A DNA stretch of 64,000 bases from Rutpela maculata (GCA_936432065.2 OW386285.2:100941869-101005868); one strand, 5' to 3'; positions 12,083 through 23,029 are shown, counted from the first letter of the stretch. Notes: generated from the sequence alone by a model not told the origin. Translations and numbers: made by a program.

Positions 12083-12403
12083 GATCCATCACAATTCGGG
12101 TGGCTTAAAACTGAGAATGGCTTAATGCTTGAAGTAATGAGTGAAAGTAATGCTTTTCCTAAACATTTACTAAGTGATATTTCTTGTAAATGTAAAAAAT
12201 GCTGTAAAAATAATCAGTGTAGCTGTAGAAAACTGAATATATAATGTTCTATTATATGTGTCTATTGTAAAGGAAATAATTGTGCCATTGCTTCTTCTAC
12301 CTTTGATGAATCGGCTATCGATGAGGAATGCGGTGAAATGATGGCATATGACGGCAATGAAACTAATATAGTACCTATATCATTTTGTTTTGATGAAAAT
12401 TAG
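12083..12403 (+). pseudogene. C-terminal remnant of a cysteine-rich (CXC/TSO1-like) protein
   Basis: One frame reads about 105 codons to the stop at 12401, with an internal TAA near 12242. It contains CKCKKCCKNNQCSCRK followed by CSIICVYCKGNNC. The cluster of CxC and CxxC pairs with Lys/Arg between them resembles the cysteine-rich tails called tesmin/TSO1-like CXC domains, which occur in many insect repeat-associated proteins. Upstream sequence is too decayed to recognise. The internal stop makes it a pseudogene. It is the only coding trace of the inverted-repeat element that surrounds it. Family assignment is by pattern, not by search. Confidence 0.6.
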
Positions 12404-13030
12404 GTGAAAATAAGGAGGGTCAAAGAAAATACATTTTTGAAAATTGTAAAAATGCACTTTTTCTGAAAATAAAAAAAATGAACTTTATCCCCTAAAAGTA
12501 CATAAAATGACGTACAATTGAAAAGAAAAAAAGTGTCGTACAATGCCTCCTTGATAATTGACGAAGAATTAAAAATTTTGTTTCGTCCGCCATCTTTGAC
12601 CGTTCTATTTGACATACGGTGTCCGGGATTGGTGCATTATATTTGACCGTAAATTAGTTTTATTTTTGCCAACTTTGGTAAAATTACTCCTTCATATGGA
12701 AAAGTTATTTAATTTTGATTATTTCGGCCATTATTGGTGTTTTCTATTTTTTTCCAAGATGGCGGATTGACAAATACATATCGGACAGATTTATATTTTT
12801 TAAGAATATTAATCCAAATAAGCCAGTATTTTGAAAATTCCCATCCGATTACTAGTACAAGATATATTAAGCAGATAAGTTGAAAATGTGTGAAAGCGCG
12901 TCAAAAAGTGCATATAACTTTTGACGCACAAGGAATTTTCGGGCACAAATATTTTTTTCGTAATCAGGAGGTCATAATACATAAGAACCACCAATAAAAT
13001 TTCAGGTCGAATGTTGTCGCCGAAAAAAAT

Positions 13031-13357
13031 TAAATTAAATCAATTCGACTGTACTATCAGGGTGGTTTGGTGGAACGTTATCCTTTACTACTCCTCATAA
13101 CATTAATGATGGATTATCATTCTCGTCATATAGTTTGTTAAATCTTTACTCAATATTACCTTCTAGGAGAATTAGTCTTTGCAGAGTAAAAAATAAGTAT
13201 TTGAAAACTATTCAAGAATTCACATTCAAAAATTTCAGCACGACACGACACGTTGTTTTCTGGGGAAATTAGATTAACCGCATAGAGGAATATCTCTTAA
13301 TAAAATTTTAGGTAACAAAAGAAAATAAAAACAAATCACTTAGTAGTTAACACTCAC
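13031..13357 (-). other. Start of the intron following the exon at 13358-13876
   Basis: The minus-strand sequence directly after the exon begins GTGAGTG, a near-consensus splice donor. The remaining bases up to the inverted-repeat element show no coding content. Confidence 0.6.
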
Positions 13358-13876
13358 CTCAGTTACAGATTTCTTGGTGTAATCATTAAGCGACTGTATC
13401 CAAATACCCAGCAACTCGTTGACGATGACAAAATCGTTGTACAACCACTGAAACACATCGTTAACCCACAAAACACACACGTTATCAGGTCCAGTGCACT
13501 GAGGGGCGGGTATAAATTTGGGCTTCCTGACTTCAGGGGCAGGGCTTTGCCTTGTTAGTCTCTTCCTGACAGGAGGCGTAGGTGGCACATAGCCCCCAGA
13601 ACTTTTACCCAAAGGTGCTACCTTTTTCACAACCTTCACATCAGCAGTATCTACGCTGTCAGTTGTCTTCGAAACGGGAGCATTAATAAGTTTCGATTTT
13701 GTTTCGTTTGCATTCGTTTTCGCTTGGAATTTCGCGTAGATGATTTTGCCAAGCCACAAGACGAACAGGGCGGCCAATATCCAGCCAAATATAAACATTG
13801 CTAAGGTATCCATTGTAGTATCACCTGATCCGTCAAATGTGCAAATTAAATCTTCAACCACCTCTGCTAAATCCAT
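13358..13876 (-). CDS. First coding exon of a membrane-anchored SMP-type protein (C2CD2/TMEM24-like)
   Basis: This is the best host gene in the window. The frame starts with ATG at 13876 and stays open for 173 codons to a splice donor (GAG then GTGAGT on the minus strand), so the exon ends in phase 0. Residues 25-43 are a hydrophobic transmembrane stretch (FIFGWILAALFVLWLG). A Lys/Ser/Pro-rich linker follows. From about residue 132 the sequence CVLWVNDVFQWLYNDF leads into a helical segment with WIQSLND. An N-terminal anchor, a basic linker and then this helix match the start of the SMP lipid-transfer domain in the C2CD2/TMEM24 family. Such proteins tether the ER and move phosphoinositides at contact sites. 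The coding status is well supported; the family name is my inference from pattern. Later exons must lie left of this window or be hidden, so the first intron would exceed 13 kb and be full of transposons. Confidence 0.72.
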
Positions 13877-14035
13877 CTCAAGGCAGCCATATTTCTTTTC
13901 CTTGTCGTTTATTCGGTTCCCTCACGCCATGCGGTTATCTGTAAAAGTTTGAAGTTACTATCTATACATTCGTGCAACAAGGTGCTCATTTCTGCGAGTT
14001 AACTAAAAATAAAGTCTCCCAGATCTCTACATAAT

Positions 14036-14043
14036 TATAAATA
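14036..14043 (-). promoter_or_regulatory. Possible TATA box for the gene at 13358-13876
   Basis: On the minus strand TATTTATA lies about 160 bp upstream of the ATG. An initiation site some 30 bp downstream would leave a short 5' leader, uninterrupted by obvious repeats. This is position plus a weak motif only, since such strings are common in AT-rich DNA. Confidence 0.25.
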
Positions 14044-14331
14044 TCCCTGCTCCAGTTTTCTACTGTATGCATCGCACAGCAACGGTTTGCTTTTGTTTTG
14101 CATCCCGCGTTCAGTTTTAGGATGCATTGGAACGATTCTGTTTATTTTATTTGAATCTAGATTATAAGATTTTTCGGTTGTTCGAGGATTGAAATCTCGT
14201 AGAATTTGTCGTATATGCTTCTAAAGTTCTAAGTATAGTACGGAATAAACTATATGCAATATACAGTGTAGACCCGGTAGACCGTGACTGGAAGCACTGT
14301 TTTCTGTAACGGTATTGTCAACGACAATTAT

Positions 14332-17300
14332 AGTCGAGTCAATGAAGATTTTCACTTCTTAATTCTCAGCAACAGCTCCGATTTTGATCATTTTTTTTAA
14401 ATGAATGTTTTTTAATACTATTCAAAATCAGAAACATCCCAAGTGGCGGGTGGATACCACACCACGAAGGTGGAAATTATTACATTCAAAATAACCACAG
14501 ACGTCCATAGAGGAATATATTATAAGCAAAAAATGTTCTATGAAGTTTTTTCAATGAGTCAATACTTTTTGAGTTATTCGTGATTGAAAATGTTGATTTT
14601 TCATCTAAAAAATGCATGTTATAGAATGATTTTTCACTAATAACTTGAATCCCTTACGTTTTATTAAAAAAATTATTACAAGCAAAAATTAAGCCTATAA
14701 ATAACAAATCGATTGGTTTCTTTTTTATTTCTGTAGATACAACACGAACCGAGTTGTGGCTCATTGAAGGTGACTTTTTGTTCGCCGAAAACTGAATTCG
14801 ATCCTTTCAAAGTAAAATAACGGAAAAACGGAAAATTTTTGGAGGAAAACATTAAGTCATTTTTAAAAATACTTGAAAAGACCTTTCAAATGAACTTTGG
14901 TAAAAGTCGTTAGCATAAAAACTAACGGAGTTATGATGAAAAAAAATGATTGTCTCTTTTTTCGGAGAAAAAAAATCAGCAATGAAACCAATGGCTTCTC
15001 CGTAAGAATTGAAACTGAACGTAATCCATTTACAATTTACTTTATTTAAGTACTAACAATATGTTCTAGAAGTTTGACCGGTTTAGGACGCCTATATTTG
15101 AAAAAAAGTTTGATTCAAATTTGAAACGATTTTTGAAATTTCTTAAAATTTTTTTATTTTTTCACAATAATTCAAAGACTAAAGAAGATACGTAAAAAAT
15201 GCTAGAGTACAAAAATTTAGGTTATTTTTACTAAAAATTTTGTTTTATTTTATTTCTCTAGGATAAAAATTAATTGATAAGTTTGCATTTGAGTGCGATG
15301 ACCACCACCTCCCCCTTTAAACTCAAAAATCTCAAAAACAAAAGGTTCAAGGAAGTTCAATTTTACATGCCTCATAGCCCTTAAAGTTCCCTGAAAAATG
15401 ATTTTTGGAGCGATTGAATAGCTTAAAAATTAAGGAAGTTATCATTGAAAAACCAATCATAGCGCATCTGCTCGAGAAACGCTGATAAGTCTTCTTCAAT
15501 TTTTTTAACTGTATCTCTTTAGCAGCTCCGTACAGTAATATTGTGCAGTACTTACCGGCTTCTAAAATTTCTACTTTAGCATTTTTTACGTATCTTCTTT
15601 AGTCTTTGAATTATTGTGAAAAAATGAAAATTTTTTAAGAAATTTCAAAAATCATTTCAAATTTGTATCAAACTTTTTTTCAAATATAGGTATCCTAAAC
15701 CGGTCAAACGTCTAGAACATATTGTTAGTACTTAAATAAAGTAAAATGTAAATGGATTACGTTCAATTTCAATTCTTGCGGAGAAGCCATTCATTTTAAA
15801 GGTCATTTAAAAATGTCTTAATGTTTTCCTCCAAAAATTTTCCGTTTTTCCGTTATTTAACGTTGAAAGGATCGAATTCAGTTTTCGGCGATCAAAAAAT
15901 CACCTTCAACGAGTGATAACTCGGTTCGTGTTGTACCTACAGAAATAAAAAACCCAATTTTATAGGCTTCATTGCTGCTTATAATAATTTTGTTGGTAAA
16001 ACGTAAAGTTCTCGAGTTATTAGTGAAAAATCGTTCTAAAACATGCATTTTTTAGATGAAAAATCAACATTTTCAATCAAGAATAACTCAAAAAGAATTG
16101 GCTCATCGAAAAAATTTCATAGAACATTCATTGCTTAGAATTCATTCCTCTATCGATTTCTGCAGTTACTTTGAACATAATAATTTCCACCCTCGAGAAG
16201 GGGTGGCATCCACCCCCATGGTAAAAGCACACATCGGCACTATATAACTTTTGTTTCTTGAGCCATTCCCTAATTACTGTCCAAATTTCACGTCAATCGG
16301 TTTTATCCGAAAGAATTCTGAGCGAAAAACCTGGACTAAATTAACTTTTTTCTGAAATCGATCGGCAATGTCTACATTTTTGGCACACGATTTCAGATCG
16401 AAAAATGCACAATTCCAGTATTTGAGTCCGTTGCTAAAAAACTATCAGAAAACAGATAGGAAAAGATCAATTGCCAAGCAACGATCAACAAAACCGTATG
16501 GGAATGTTACTTTCCCGGCCTAGGCCGGGAATAGTATATTGTGTATTTAGGTGTGAAAGCAATACATTCCCGGACGACGATGCAAAGCATGCAAGCATCG
16601 AAGTCCGGGAATGTGCTTTCACACCGAAGTACACATACAATTTTTTTCTGAAATCACAATCAATATTATTATAAATTAAGGAATTTGTATTAATGCATAA
16701 CATTTCTTCATTACAATCTAACTGCTTACTAATAAATGCAATTTTAATGTGAGTTAGTTGTCTGCATGAATTTATTTACTGTCTAAAATATACATAAAAA
16801 ACCGTACGGGCATGTTACTTTGACGGCCTAGGCCGGGAAAGTAACATTCCCGTGGTTTCGTTTATCGTTGCTTGGCAACGGATCTTTTCCGGTCGATTTT
16901 GTGATAGTTTCTTAGCAACGGCTAAAATACTGGAATTGTGTATTTTTCGATCTGAAATCGCGTCGAAAATGTAGGACATTGCCGATCGATTTCAGAAAAA
17001 GTAACATTCCCGTTTTTTTATATATATTTTAAACAGTAAATAAATACACGCAGACAAACCAACTCACATTAAAATTGCATTTATTAGTAAGCAGTTAGAT
17101 TGTAATGAAGAAACTTTATGCATTAATATAAATTCCTTAATTTATAATAATATTGATTGTGATTTCAGAACAAATAGTATGTGTACTTCGGTGTGAAAGC
17201 ACATTCCCGGACGAAAATGCAAATTGTTGGCCGAGGCGCTAGCCGAGGCCAACAAGCACACCTAAATACACAATATACTATTTCATGAATATCGGGAAAA

Positions 17301-17582
17301 AACATAAAAAAATGGATTTTTCCTGTAAAAGTTGTTATTATTGTTTTAACAATATAAATAATTATCAACCACGACTGTGAGAAACATTTAACTTAAAATG
17401 TTTTATATCGAAAAAAAATTTTTTAAATATATTTTTTTGTAAATATTATTATTATTGTTTAAACAATACAAATAATTATTTGCTCCACTTGGGATCTTTT
17501 TGATTTTGAATAATATTAAAAAAGACACGTTTTAAAAAAGAATGATCAAAATCGGAGCTGAAAATTAAGAGATTTTGACTCG
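14332..17582. mobile_element. Large foldback element with an insertion in its right arm
   Basis: The left arm (about 14332-15220) and right arm (about 15570-16217 plus 17485-17582) are diverged inverted copies centred near 15500. Matching landmarks include ATTCAAAGACTAAAGAAG and GAAAAATCAACATTTTCAAT in inverted orientation. Both outer ends read TAGTCGAGTCAA. The right arm is broken by about 1.27 kb relative to the left. I found no transposase and cannot assign a superfamily. Confidence 0.75.
16218..17484. mobile_element. Insertion built of interleaved inverted repeats
   Basis: This segment is absent from the matching left arm of the foldback, so it is an insertion. Block A (about 16335-16530) recurs inverted at about 16802-17010, and block B (about 16531-16780) recurs inverted at about 17025-17290. 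The order is therefore A-B-A'-B', not a simple hairpin. It includes a perfect 20-bp palindrome at 16512-16531 centred on GGCCTAGGCC. A direct repeat (about 17336-17372 and 17448-17486) lies at its right edge. No coding capacity. Confidence 0.7.
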
Positions 17583-17935
17583 ACTATTACTGAAGTTTTA
17601 ATATTCTTCAGGCAAAAACGATGCGTTTAAAATATAATTGGCAGCAGTATATCTTAAAAATTGTTTACTTAAAGGTAATCCTTAAAAAATCACGCTCTTC
17701 TTACTAATAGGAGAAAATATTATAGTACAAACTGTTCATCACATTTACAGGGAGTCAACCAGATCACTTTCCGGCCGCTATTTCTTTATTTTTTAACGGA
17801 TCGAGGTGAGATTAGGCATGTGTCACATGTTGCCAGAAGTACATCCTTTTATAAATTTGTCAAGTTTCTACGACTTCTGGTTTTCCCCGGAAGTGACACT
17901 CTTCCTTTTGATTTTTAAAAAGAACGCCCTACATA

Positions 17936-18543
17936 TTTTTAGAATCTAGAGGTGATTCTGCATATGACTGTAGAGTGAAATTACTTAGAAAAGGCAGTGC
18001 GACGCCCATGCATCTGTAAAAAATAGGATCGTTACCTAGTAACGAGTACGCGGTAACGATATTGGTCTCTGCGCATTCTATATGTTATCTTTTCTAAGTA
18101 ATTTCACTCTACTAATTTCATAACTCTTTCCGCCATTTTGAAATTTTTCAGCCAATTTTAATTTTCAATCTAATGTTCCGTGACCAACCAAAAATTGACC
18201 CACCAGGATGTGTTGTGATTTGTGATATACATATATCGTCAGATTGATATTGAAAAATTACATTCAGATGTAGAATAAAAGTGATATCCTTTCATTTGAA
18301 AATTTTGAGTAATTTCGAAAAAAGTGATTTTATCAAATTTCGACCTTTGTGACACAAATTAACAACGACAAAATTCAATAAGTATTTTTCTGCAATTATT
18401 TATGAATATTCAACCAATTTCGGGTGGGTCACGGCTCACTAGATTGAAAATTAAAATTGGCTTCAAAAATTTCAAAATGGCGGAGAGTTATGAAATTAGC
18501 ATAGTCATATGCCGAATGACCTCTAAATTCAAAAGATGCAAAA
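17936..18543. repeat. Foldback repeat
   Basis: The left arm (about 17936-17970 plus 18112-18205) pairs with the right arm (about 18408-18543). Shared landmarks are CATATGAC, TTTCATAACTCT and ATTTTCAATCTA. A small MITE interrupts the left arm. Confidence 0.65.
17973..18109. mobile_element. 137-bp TA-flanked MITE
   Basis: The termini are perfect inverted copies of GAGTGAAATTACTTAGAAAA, each flanked by TA (17971-17972, 18110-18111). The element interrupts the foldback arm, which confirms it as an insertion. A TA target points to Tc1/mariner-type mobilisation. Confidence 0.8.
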
Positions 18544-18548
18544 CTATA

Positions 18549-18657
18549 CAGGGTGTCACATTTAAAAATCAGCAGTAGGAGTTATTTTCGTCTTTCAGCC
18601 CGTTGGCACTTTTAGAGTAAAAAATATTATCTTGTCAGATGTATGGCTCACGCCCTG
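18549..18657. mobile_element. 109-bp TA-flanked mini-MITE
   Basis: It begins CAGGGTGTCAC and ends with the inverse of CAGGGCGTGAG, between TA dinucleotides (18547-18548, 18658-18659). A similar start (TACAGGGAGTC) lies at 17746 in the same orientation, but its right end is unclear. Confidence 0.55.
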
Positions 18658-18659
18658 TA

Positions 18660-19900
18660 GATTACGAATCCACTTATCGTAAAAAAATCGCACTATATAT
18701 AAGGGCACTAATCAAAATTTTCTAACTAACCACACCACGTGATAGCGCCAATCATGAAGCATATTATACCCAAAAATGGTTAAATTCTTTGTAGAATTTC
18801 TATTTTTTTAAAAAATAATTAAAAAAACTTTTACATATGGCAGTAAAAACAATAATACTCATTTTTTCCGTTCGACTTCAGCAGAAAATTAATTATTTTT
18901 CGCATATACTTTTCCCTTCACACGACGATATCTCCCAAACTATTATATTAATAAAAAAAAATTACCCTTTATAAAATATTGCTATGGTTCTTAAATCAGA
19001 TTTTTTGAGAATCTAATAAACCGAGATATATAATAAGGTATAGTGTGATGTCAATTTTCGAAACTCATCGATGCCGACGTCTCGTTGCAGATACTCGCTC
19101 TCCCACTACTTTAAGACTGTTTCAACAACACGCACTACCTCCCGCAATGGTCCATCGTTAAATAGTTAGGCACATTTTAACTTTTGTGGTTCGTGATATT
19201 TTAAAATTTATATTGAAAATGATTATCACGGAAAAAAAAACAAGTATATACATATACTGAATATTAATTAAGTGTTAAATGTACCTACATAAAATATTTA
19301 TCTAATGGATTAGCATGTTATAAGAAACTGAAAATAATGCCTCGATTTGTTCACAAATAAATATTACTGTAGGCTTCCTAATTTAAGAAAAAAATAACTT
19401 TGACTTCTCACTCAACTGTCAACAACAAACATAACATTTTTAGGTTAACCTCGGTCTAACAAAGATAACCCCCACCTTAAAGCTCGGGCTAAGTTGACTT
19501 TAGCCCAGGATTACTTTGAACCCTTCTTGATGAACACTATATCTTGGAGTTAGCGTTTAACCCCTGGGCAAACTAACCTAACCTTTTATTGATAAACCGG
19601 CCACTAAAAGTTTATTGACCCAAAAAATCTGTAAGCATTTATGTCAATGTCTGTAGAAAAGACACTTTTAAACAACTGAAAAATTCCAATATTGAGGGCA
19701 TAGCAGCAATAGCTCCCTCCGGGACTTACATAATGTGATAATTTTCCAAGTTATTTGTTACTTTATGTTATTATTGCTTATTTTATAGCTTTGTTTTGTT
19801 GGCTAATGAATAAATACATTTATATTTTATACTTTTGCGATTTATCATAAAAAATATATAAATTAAAAAATTATGTTGCTTTGTGTACTCATTATTGTTG
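18660..19900. other. No gene seen
   Basis: AT-rich sequence without protein-like frames on either strand and without clear terminal repeats. It may include single-copy intergenic DNA. Confidence 0.5.
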
Positions 19901-19904
19901 CAAA

Positions 19905-19968
19905 AGTGGGCCGGACAAGGAAGTTGCCCGGTATCAAAATGGTTTCCAGTCCGGGCCTGATCATGTTT
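19905..19968 (-). mobile_element. End of a hAT-type MITE related to 62151-62396
   Basis: On the minus strand this begins CAGGCCCGGACTGGAAACCA and continues with the CCGGGCAAC motif, as at 62151-62215. The other end of this copy was not found, so it is truncated or rearranged. Confidence 0.55.
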
Positions 19969-19994
19969 CATGTTTCTTAAGGATATGATTTTGC

Positions 19995-20074
19995 AGAGTG
20001 AGAGGGAAATATGCGTTTATTTTCGGTTTATTATAAATATTTTAGAAATCATAAATGGTATATCTTTAAAATAG
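19995..20074 (+). mobile_element. Truncated copy of the MITE at 23573-23940
   Basis: It starts TGCAGAGTGAGAGGG and follows the left part of the 23.6-kb MITE (ATGCGTTTATTTTCGGTTTA and onward). It is cut at 20074 by the LTR, so the LTR element inserted into this MITE or replaced its right side. Confidence 0.7.
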
Positions 20075-20523
20075 TGTTACATGTTTACAATCCCTTTTGT
20101 AAACACCCTGTATCGCGGATAAGAAAATTATAACACCAGGGTGACACTGAACACTAATTTATTAACTTAACGCACTAATTACAACAACTAATTACTTCAC
20201 TAATATTTCACGGGGTACTATAATTCAATATTTCAGTCACTTTATCACTTTGTTTACTCCTTGATCTGTTCTCACTATCTCACCATCTGAACTGAACTGT
20301 GTTAACTCGGCTTCTCCACTCCTTTATATACCCAAAGATGACAGCTCCAGAATGTTCTCTTCTCATTCTGTAATTATCTGGTAGGTTATCTCCAATCTCC
20401 AGATTCAGACACCGCACGCCATCTCTGGGTCGATTGCCAAACTAACTAACTAGCTTAGTTTCTGTTACTTATAGAACTTGTAGGAAACTCACATACATGT
20501 CTCTGGGGGTAGAACATGCTACA
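20075..20523 (-). repeat. 3' LTR of copy A
   Basis: On the minus strand the 449-bp LTR runs from TGTAGCATG to ATGTAACA, with TG...CA ends. A polypurine tract sits directly before it. It contains a TATATAAA-type box in U3 and AATAAA-like sequence near the R region. A homologous fragment is at 10390-10619 (+). Confidence 0.85.
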
Positions 20524-20536
20524 CTGCCCCCTCCTT
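20524..20536 (-). promoter_or_regulatory. Polypurine tract of copy A
   Basis: Minus-strand AAGGAGGGGGCAG immediately before the 3' LTR. This is the usual primer for plus-strand DNA synthesis in LTR retrotransposons. The same tract occurs in copy B at 50324-50336. Confidence 0.85.
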
Positions 20537-20539
20537 AAG

Positions 20540-21300
20540 CCTGAACGTCTCGGTCAGGCAATTTAGTCTCTCTTTCGCCAGTCTGTCTAGGTGTACCGTT
20601 TTCATCTTCGACTTTATACTTCTTTGAATTCGATAGACAACGTCACTAATCCGGGTGATGAGTGAATACGGTCCTACCCAAGCTGGTTGAATCTCCGGGG
20701 ATTTCCATTCCTTCCATTCCCCCACCTTGAATCCTCCTGAACTGGCATTACGATAATAACAAGCCTTCATTCGGTCACTAGCTTTAATAATCTGCTCTCG
20801 GTCATTCTTCGGCTGTTCTCGACTTTCATTCGCATAGCTGGTTACGGAAAGTAGTTCCTTATTGGCAGCACAATTCTTATGTTTGCGACACCACATAATG
20901 ACGACTATTAACCCAATAGAATCGTTCTCGTACTTTACTCAGCGTTTTGTTTACGTCAAAGTGTCCGCCGGACGTTCCATTATGCTCTTCCTGGAGCACT
21001 TTTGGTACACGACACCTGGGAGTCACTAGACGCATGGTAACTTGCTTTCCATCCAGGCTTTCCCATGCTCTCCTCAACAGCCCATCTACGACCGTAAGCG
21101 AATCCCATTGCGACCATAAAGCCTTCAGCTCCACTCCTTTGTCTGAAACATCCTTCCACACTCTCAACATAGGTCCAATTTCTACATCGTTCAATTGCTC
21201 TTGCCTTAGAGCTTTCTTTATCCAATTGTCTGGAAGATCTACCTTGACAGTGTTGACTTCAACCATGTTCGGCAATTTTTCCACACGAAGGTAGTGCTTG
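20540..21300 (-). pseudogene. Integrase with zinc finger and C-terminus but no catalytic core (copy A)
   Basis: Two overlapping minus frames (21284-20877 and 20896-20540) carry one protein in order. The post-RNase H linker has VNTVKVDLPDNW and LKALWSQWDSL. The zinc finger shows HNGTSGGHFDVNKTL and then CRKHKNCAA. From there the sequence passes directly to SREQPKNDREQ and the C-terminal domain (ASSGGFKVG, GPYSLITRISDVVYRIQ). About 150 residues of catalytic core, including the DDE residues, are absent, so the product could not integrate DNA. A frameshift near 20890 also breaks it. The same junction occurs in copy B. Confidence 0.87.
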
Positions 21301-21385
21301 CAATCTTCCTTGTATGGTTTTTTGGGTAGTGCAAGAGTTTTGACTATCTGCGTTGTTAATAACCTTGTTTTCTGGCATTGGTCGT

Positions 21386-21937
21386 TTACTGTTGACAGAA
21401 TAACTTGACGTTCCCAATTTTTAAGGCTCGCTTTCCTACGTCAACAATAAATCCATACTGTTCCATAATGTTCAGTGCCAAAATGAAGTCATCCGTAATG
21501 TCAGCCACGATGACCCTATGGTCGAACCTTAAATGTCCAATTTGGAAACCCAGATCTACTTCTCCATGAACCGTAGCTGTCCGGACGATCATTTCATTTC
21601 GCCTCTTGCTAATCTTTATGCCCGATATAAATCCTGGCCGTACTATTGATGACGTAGTACCTGTGTCGATGGTAAACACGCATTTCTTGTCATTTACACA
21701 GCCTTGTAACAGTAGACTATTCGAAATTCCTCGAAGCTGGGAAATCTTTATTTCTCTGGGGACATCCTGTTCTTCAGCCAGCACCGCCCTAGTGGCCTTT
21801 ACTCTCTCGGGGCTCCACTGTCGACAATCTCGCCTAATATGCCCTAATTTGCCACATCGGATACCCCCGCTTGGCTTTTCACTACTTTGTTGTTTGTCAA
21901 CAAGGTGGCTCTTGAATAAACTTACCATTTGATACAA
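21386..21937 (-). pseudogene. Gag nucleocapsid end and protease (copy A)
   Basis: The frame is open for 183 codons. A zinc knuckle reads RCGKLGHIRRDC, missing two residues (including one cysteine) relative to the CYNCGKVGHMKRDC of copy B. The protease active site is FTIDTGTTSSIV, with DTG-type catalytic residues intact, and a downstream flap or ADITDDFIL motif follows. It ends at a stop where the missing reverse transcriptase should begin. The frame is lost at its 5' edge because the element is truncated near 21940-21960. Confidence 0.85.
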
Positions 21938-22040
21938 GTAGTTTTAATTAACTTTCACTGATATTTTTCTTATAAATTTATAAGTTCTCCGACTTTTCCC
22001 TGACTCCAGAATTAAAATCTAATTCCTTGATTTTTTTCAG

Positions 22041-22197
22041 GTTTTCCTTGTTCTCCAGAAGTATACACCCGGTCACAACAATACGACAGCATAAAGTTGT
22101 TTGCAAGATGCAATTGGTCACAAGAATTGACAATTAAACGACAATGTGAAACGGAAACTACGAATAGCACAATAGATGCCATAAATAGATCCGTAAG
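22041..22197 (+). CDS. Candidate internal exon, unrecognised protein
   Basis: A plus-strand frame of about 52 codons lies exactly between a pyrimidine tract ending TTTTTTTCAG (22031-22040) and possible donors at 22193 (CC then GTAAGG) or 22198 (AAG then GTACAC). In-frame stops occur just outside both splice sites. The peptide is polar, with two cysteines and two N-x-S/T sites (CNWSQELT, TNST), and is followed by NRSVR. The minus strand also has an open frame here with a hydrophobic N-terminus, so direction is not certain. I do not recognise the protein. It lies between a gypsy remnant and another repeat, so it could be chance. Confidence 0.3.
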
Positions 22198-22209
22198 GTA
22201 CACTTGATT

Positions 22210-22689
22210 TCAAAAAAGTAGTACAACTCTTAGATAAGAAAAATGCCCTTTTCTTAGTTGTTGAAATTGTAATTTTTTTTGACAGTGAATTATTGAAATT
22301 AACTTAATAATGGAAATAAAGAAAAATAGATGTCAGTTAGTTATAATTACGTAAGTTGATACTGATATGTTGTAAAAAAAAAATCTGGGAATAGACTAAA
22401 AATAGAACCGACATAAGTTCAATGATATCAAATGGACATTAGATGAGATTACTAAATTTATCAGTAATATTGGTTGTTTTATATTAAGTAATCTATATAT
22501 ACAGTGTGTGTAGTGGCGGGCTAGGCATAGGGAGTAAGAATTACATTGCGTGTGCCAGCTGGCTGAAATGAAATAACTGAGAGCTGGGATGCTTCGCTAA
22601 CGGGCGAGTTTGCTCTGCTGTGTTGTCATATCTCTCGCGCTACGCGAATGTACATGCCTAATGGGCAATTACACGCACTGTATAAAAGA
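22210..22689. other. No gene seen
   Basis: AT-rich spacer followed by a short GC-richer stretch (about 22505-22680) with CGCGCTACGCG-like sequence. Neither coding nor terminal-repeat evidence was found. Confidence 0.45.
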
Positions 22690-23029
22690 ATATCCTGACT
22701 GACTGACTGATCTATCAACGCGCAGCTCAAACCGCTGGGTCTAGAAACTTCAAATTTTGTATACAGGTTTCTCGAATGACGTAGGCATTCACTAAGAAGG
22801 GATTTTTCGAAATTCAACCTCTATGGGGGATGAAATTTTAGGCTTTTTCGGAAACGGTCAGATTTAGATGCGTGAAATTTGGCAGAAATATTTTTTGTTG
22901 AAATCTATTAGATACCTGTAAGACGAAATTTCGATTTTCACTTTTTAAAGGGGCGAAAACGGGGGTGGAAGATGGTTTAAAGGGCACCCGTATTTTTGAA
23001 ATCGCTTAAGTCAGAAACGTGATTATTGG

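Larger units (their letters stand above)
8818..13030. mobile_element. Long-inverted-repeat element with a CXC-like gene remnant
   Basis: Inverted arms of about 620 bp bound this element. The left arm is 8818-9181 plus 11157-11415, split by a hAT element; the right arm is about 12405-13030. The outer ends read TTTTTTTCGGCGAC. The non-repeated centre (about 11416-12404) holds a cysteine-rich coding remnant at its right side. Without the hAT insertion the element is about 2.2 kb. I could not assign a superfamily or read a target duplication. Very long inverted repeats with one internal gene suggest a DNA transposon or a non-autonomous derivative. Confidence 0.75.
20075..21960 (-). mobile_element. 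Internally deleted Ty3/gypsy element, 5'-truncated (copy A)
   Basis: Reading on the minus strand, the order is gag end and protease (21937-21386), a short linker, the integrase zinc finger, the integrase C-terminal domain, a polypurine tract and the 3' LTR (20523-20075). The reverse transcriptase, RNase H and integrase core that should lie between are missing. Its protein segments match the younger copy at 50127-53997 across both deletion junctions. The 5' LTR and most of gag are absent. The integrase zinc-finger style resembles the mdg1/412 lineage. Confidence 0.9.

Noticed and set aside
13740..13952. Plus-strand frame over the host exon
   Set aside because: Antisense of the well-supported minus-strand exon.
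16471..16703. Overlapping frames on both strands around 16.5 and 17.2 kb with similar peptides
   Set aside because: Similarity comes from inverted repeat block B, not from duplicated genes.
20070..20074. AATAG as target duplication of copy A
   Set aside because: The opposite end of the element is missing, so it cannot be tested.
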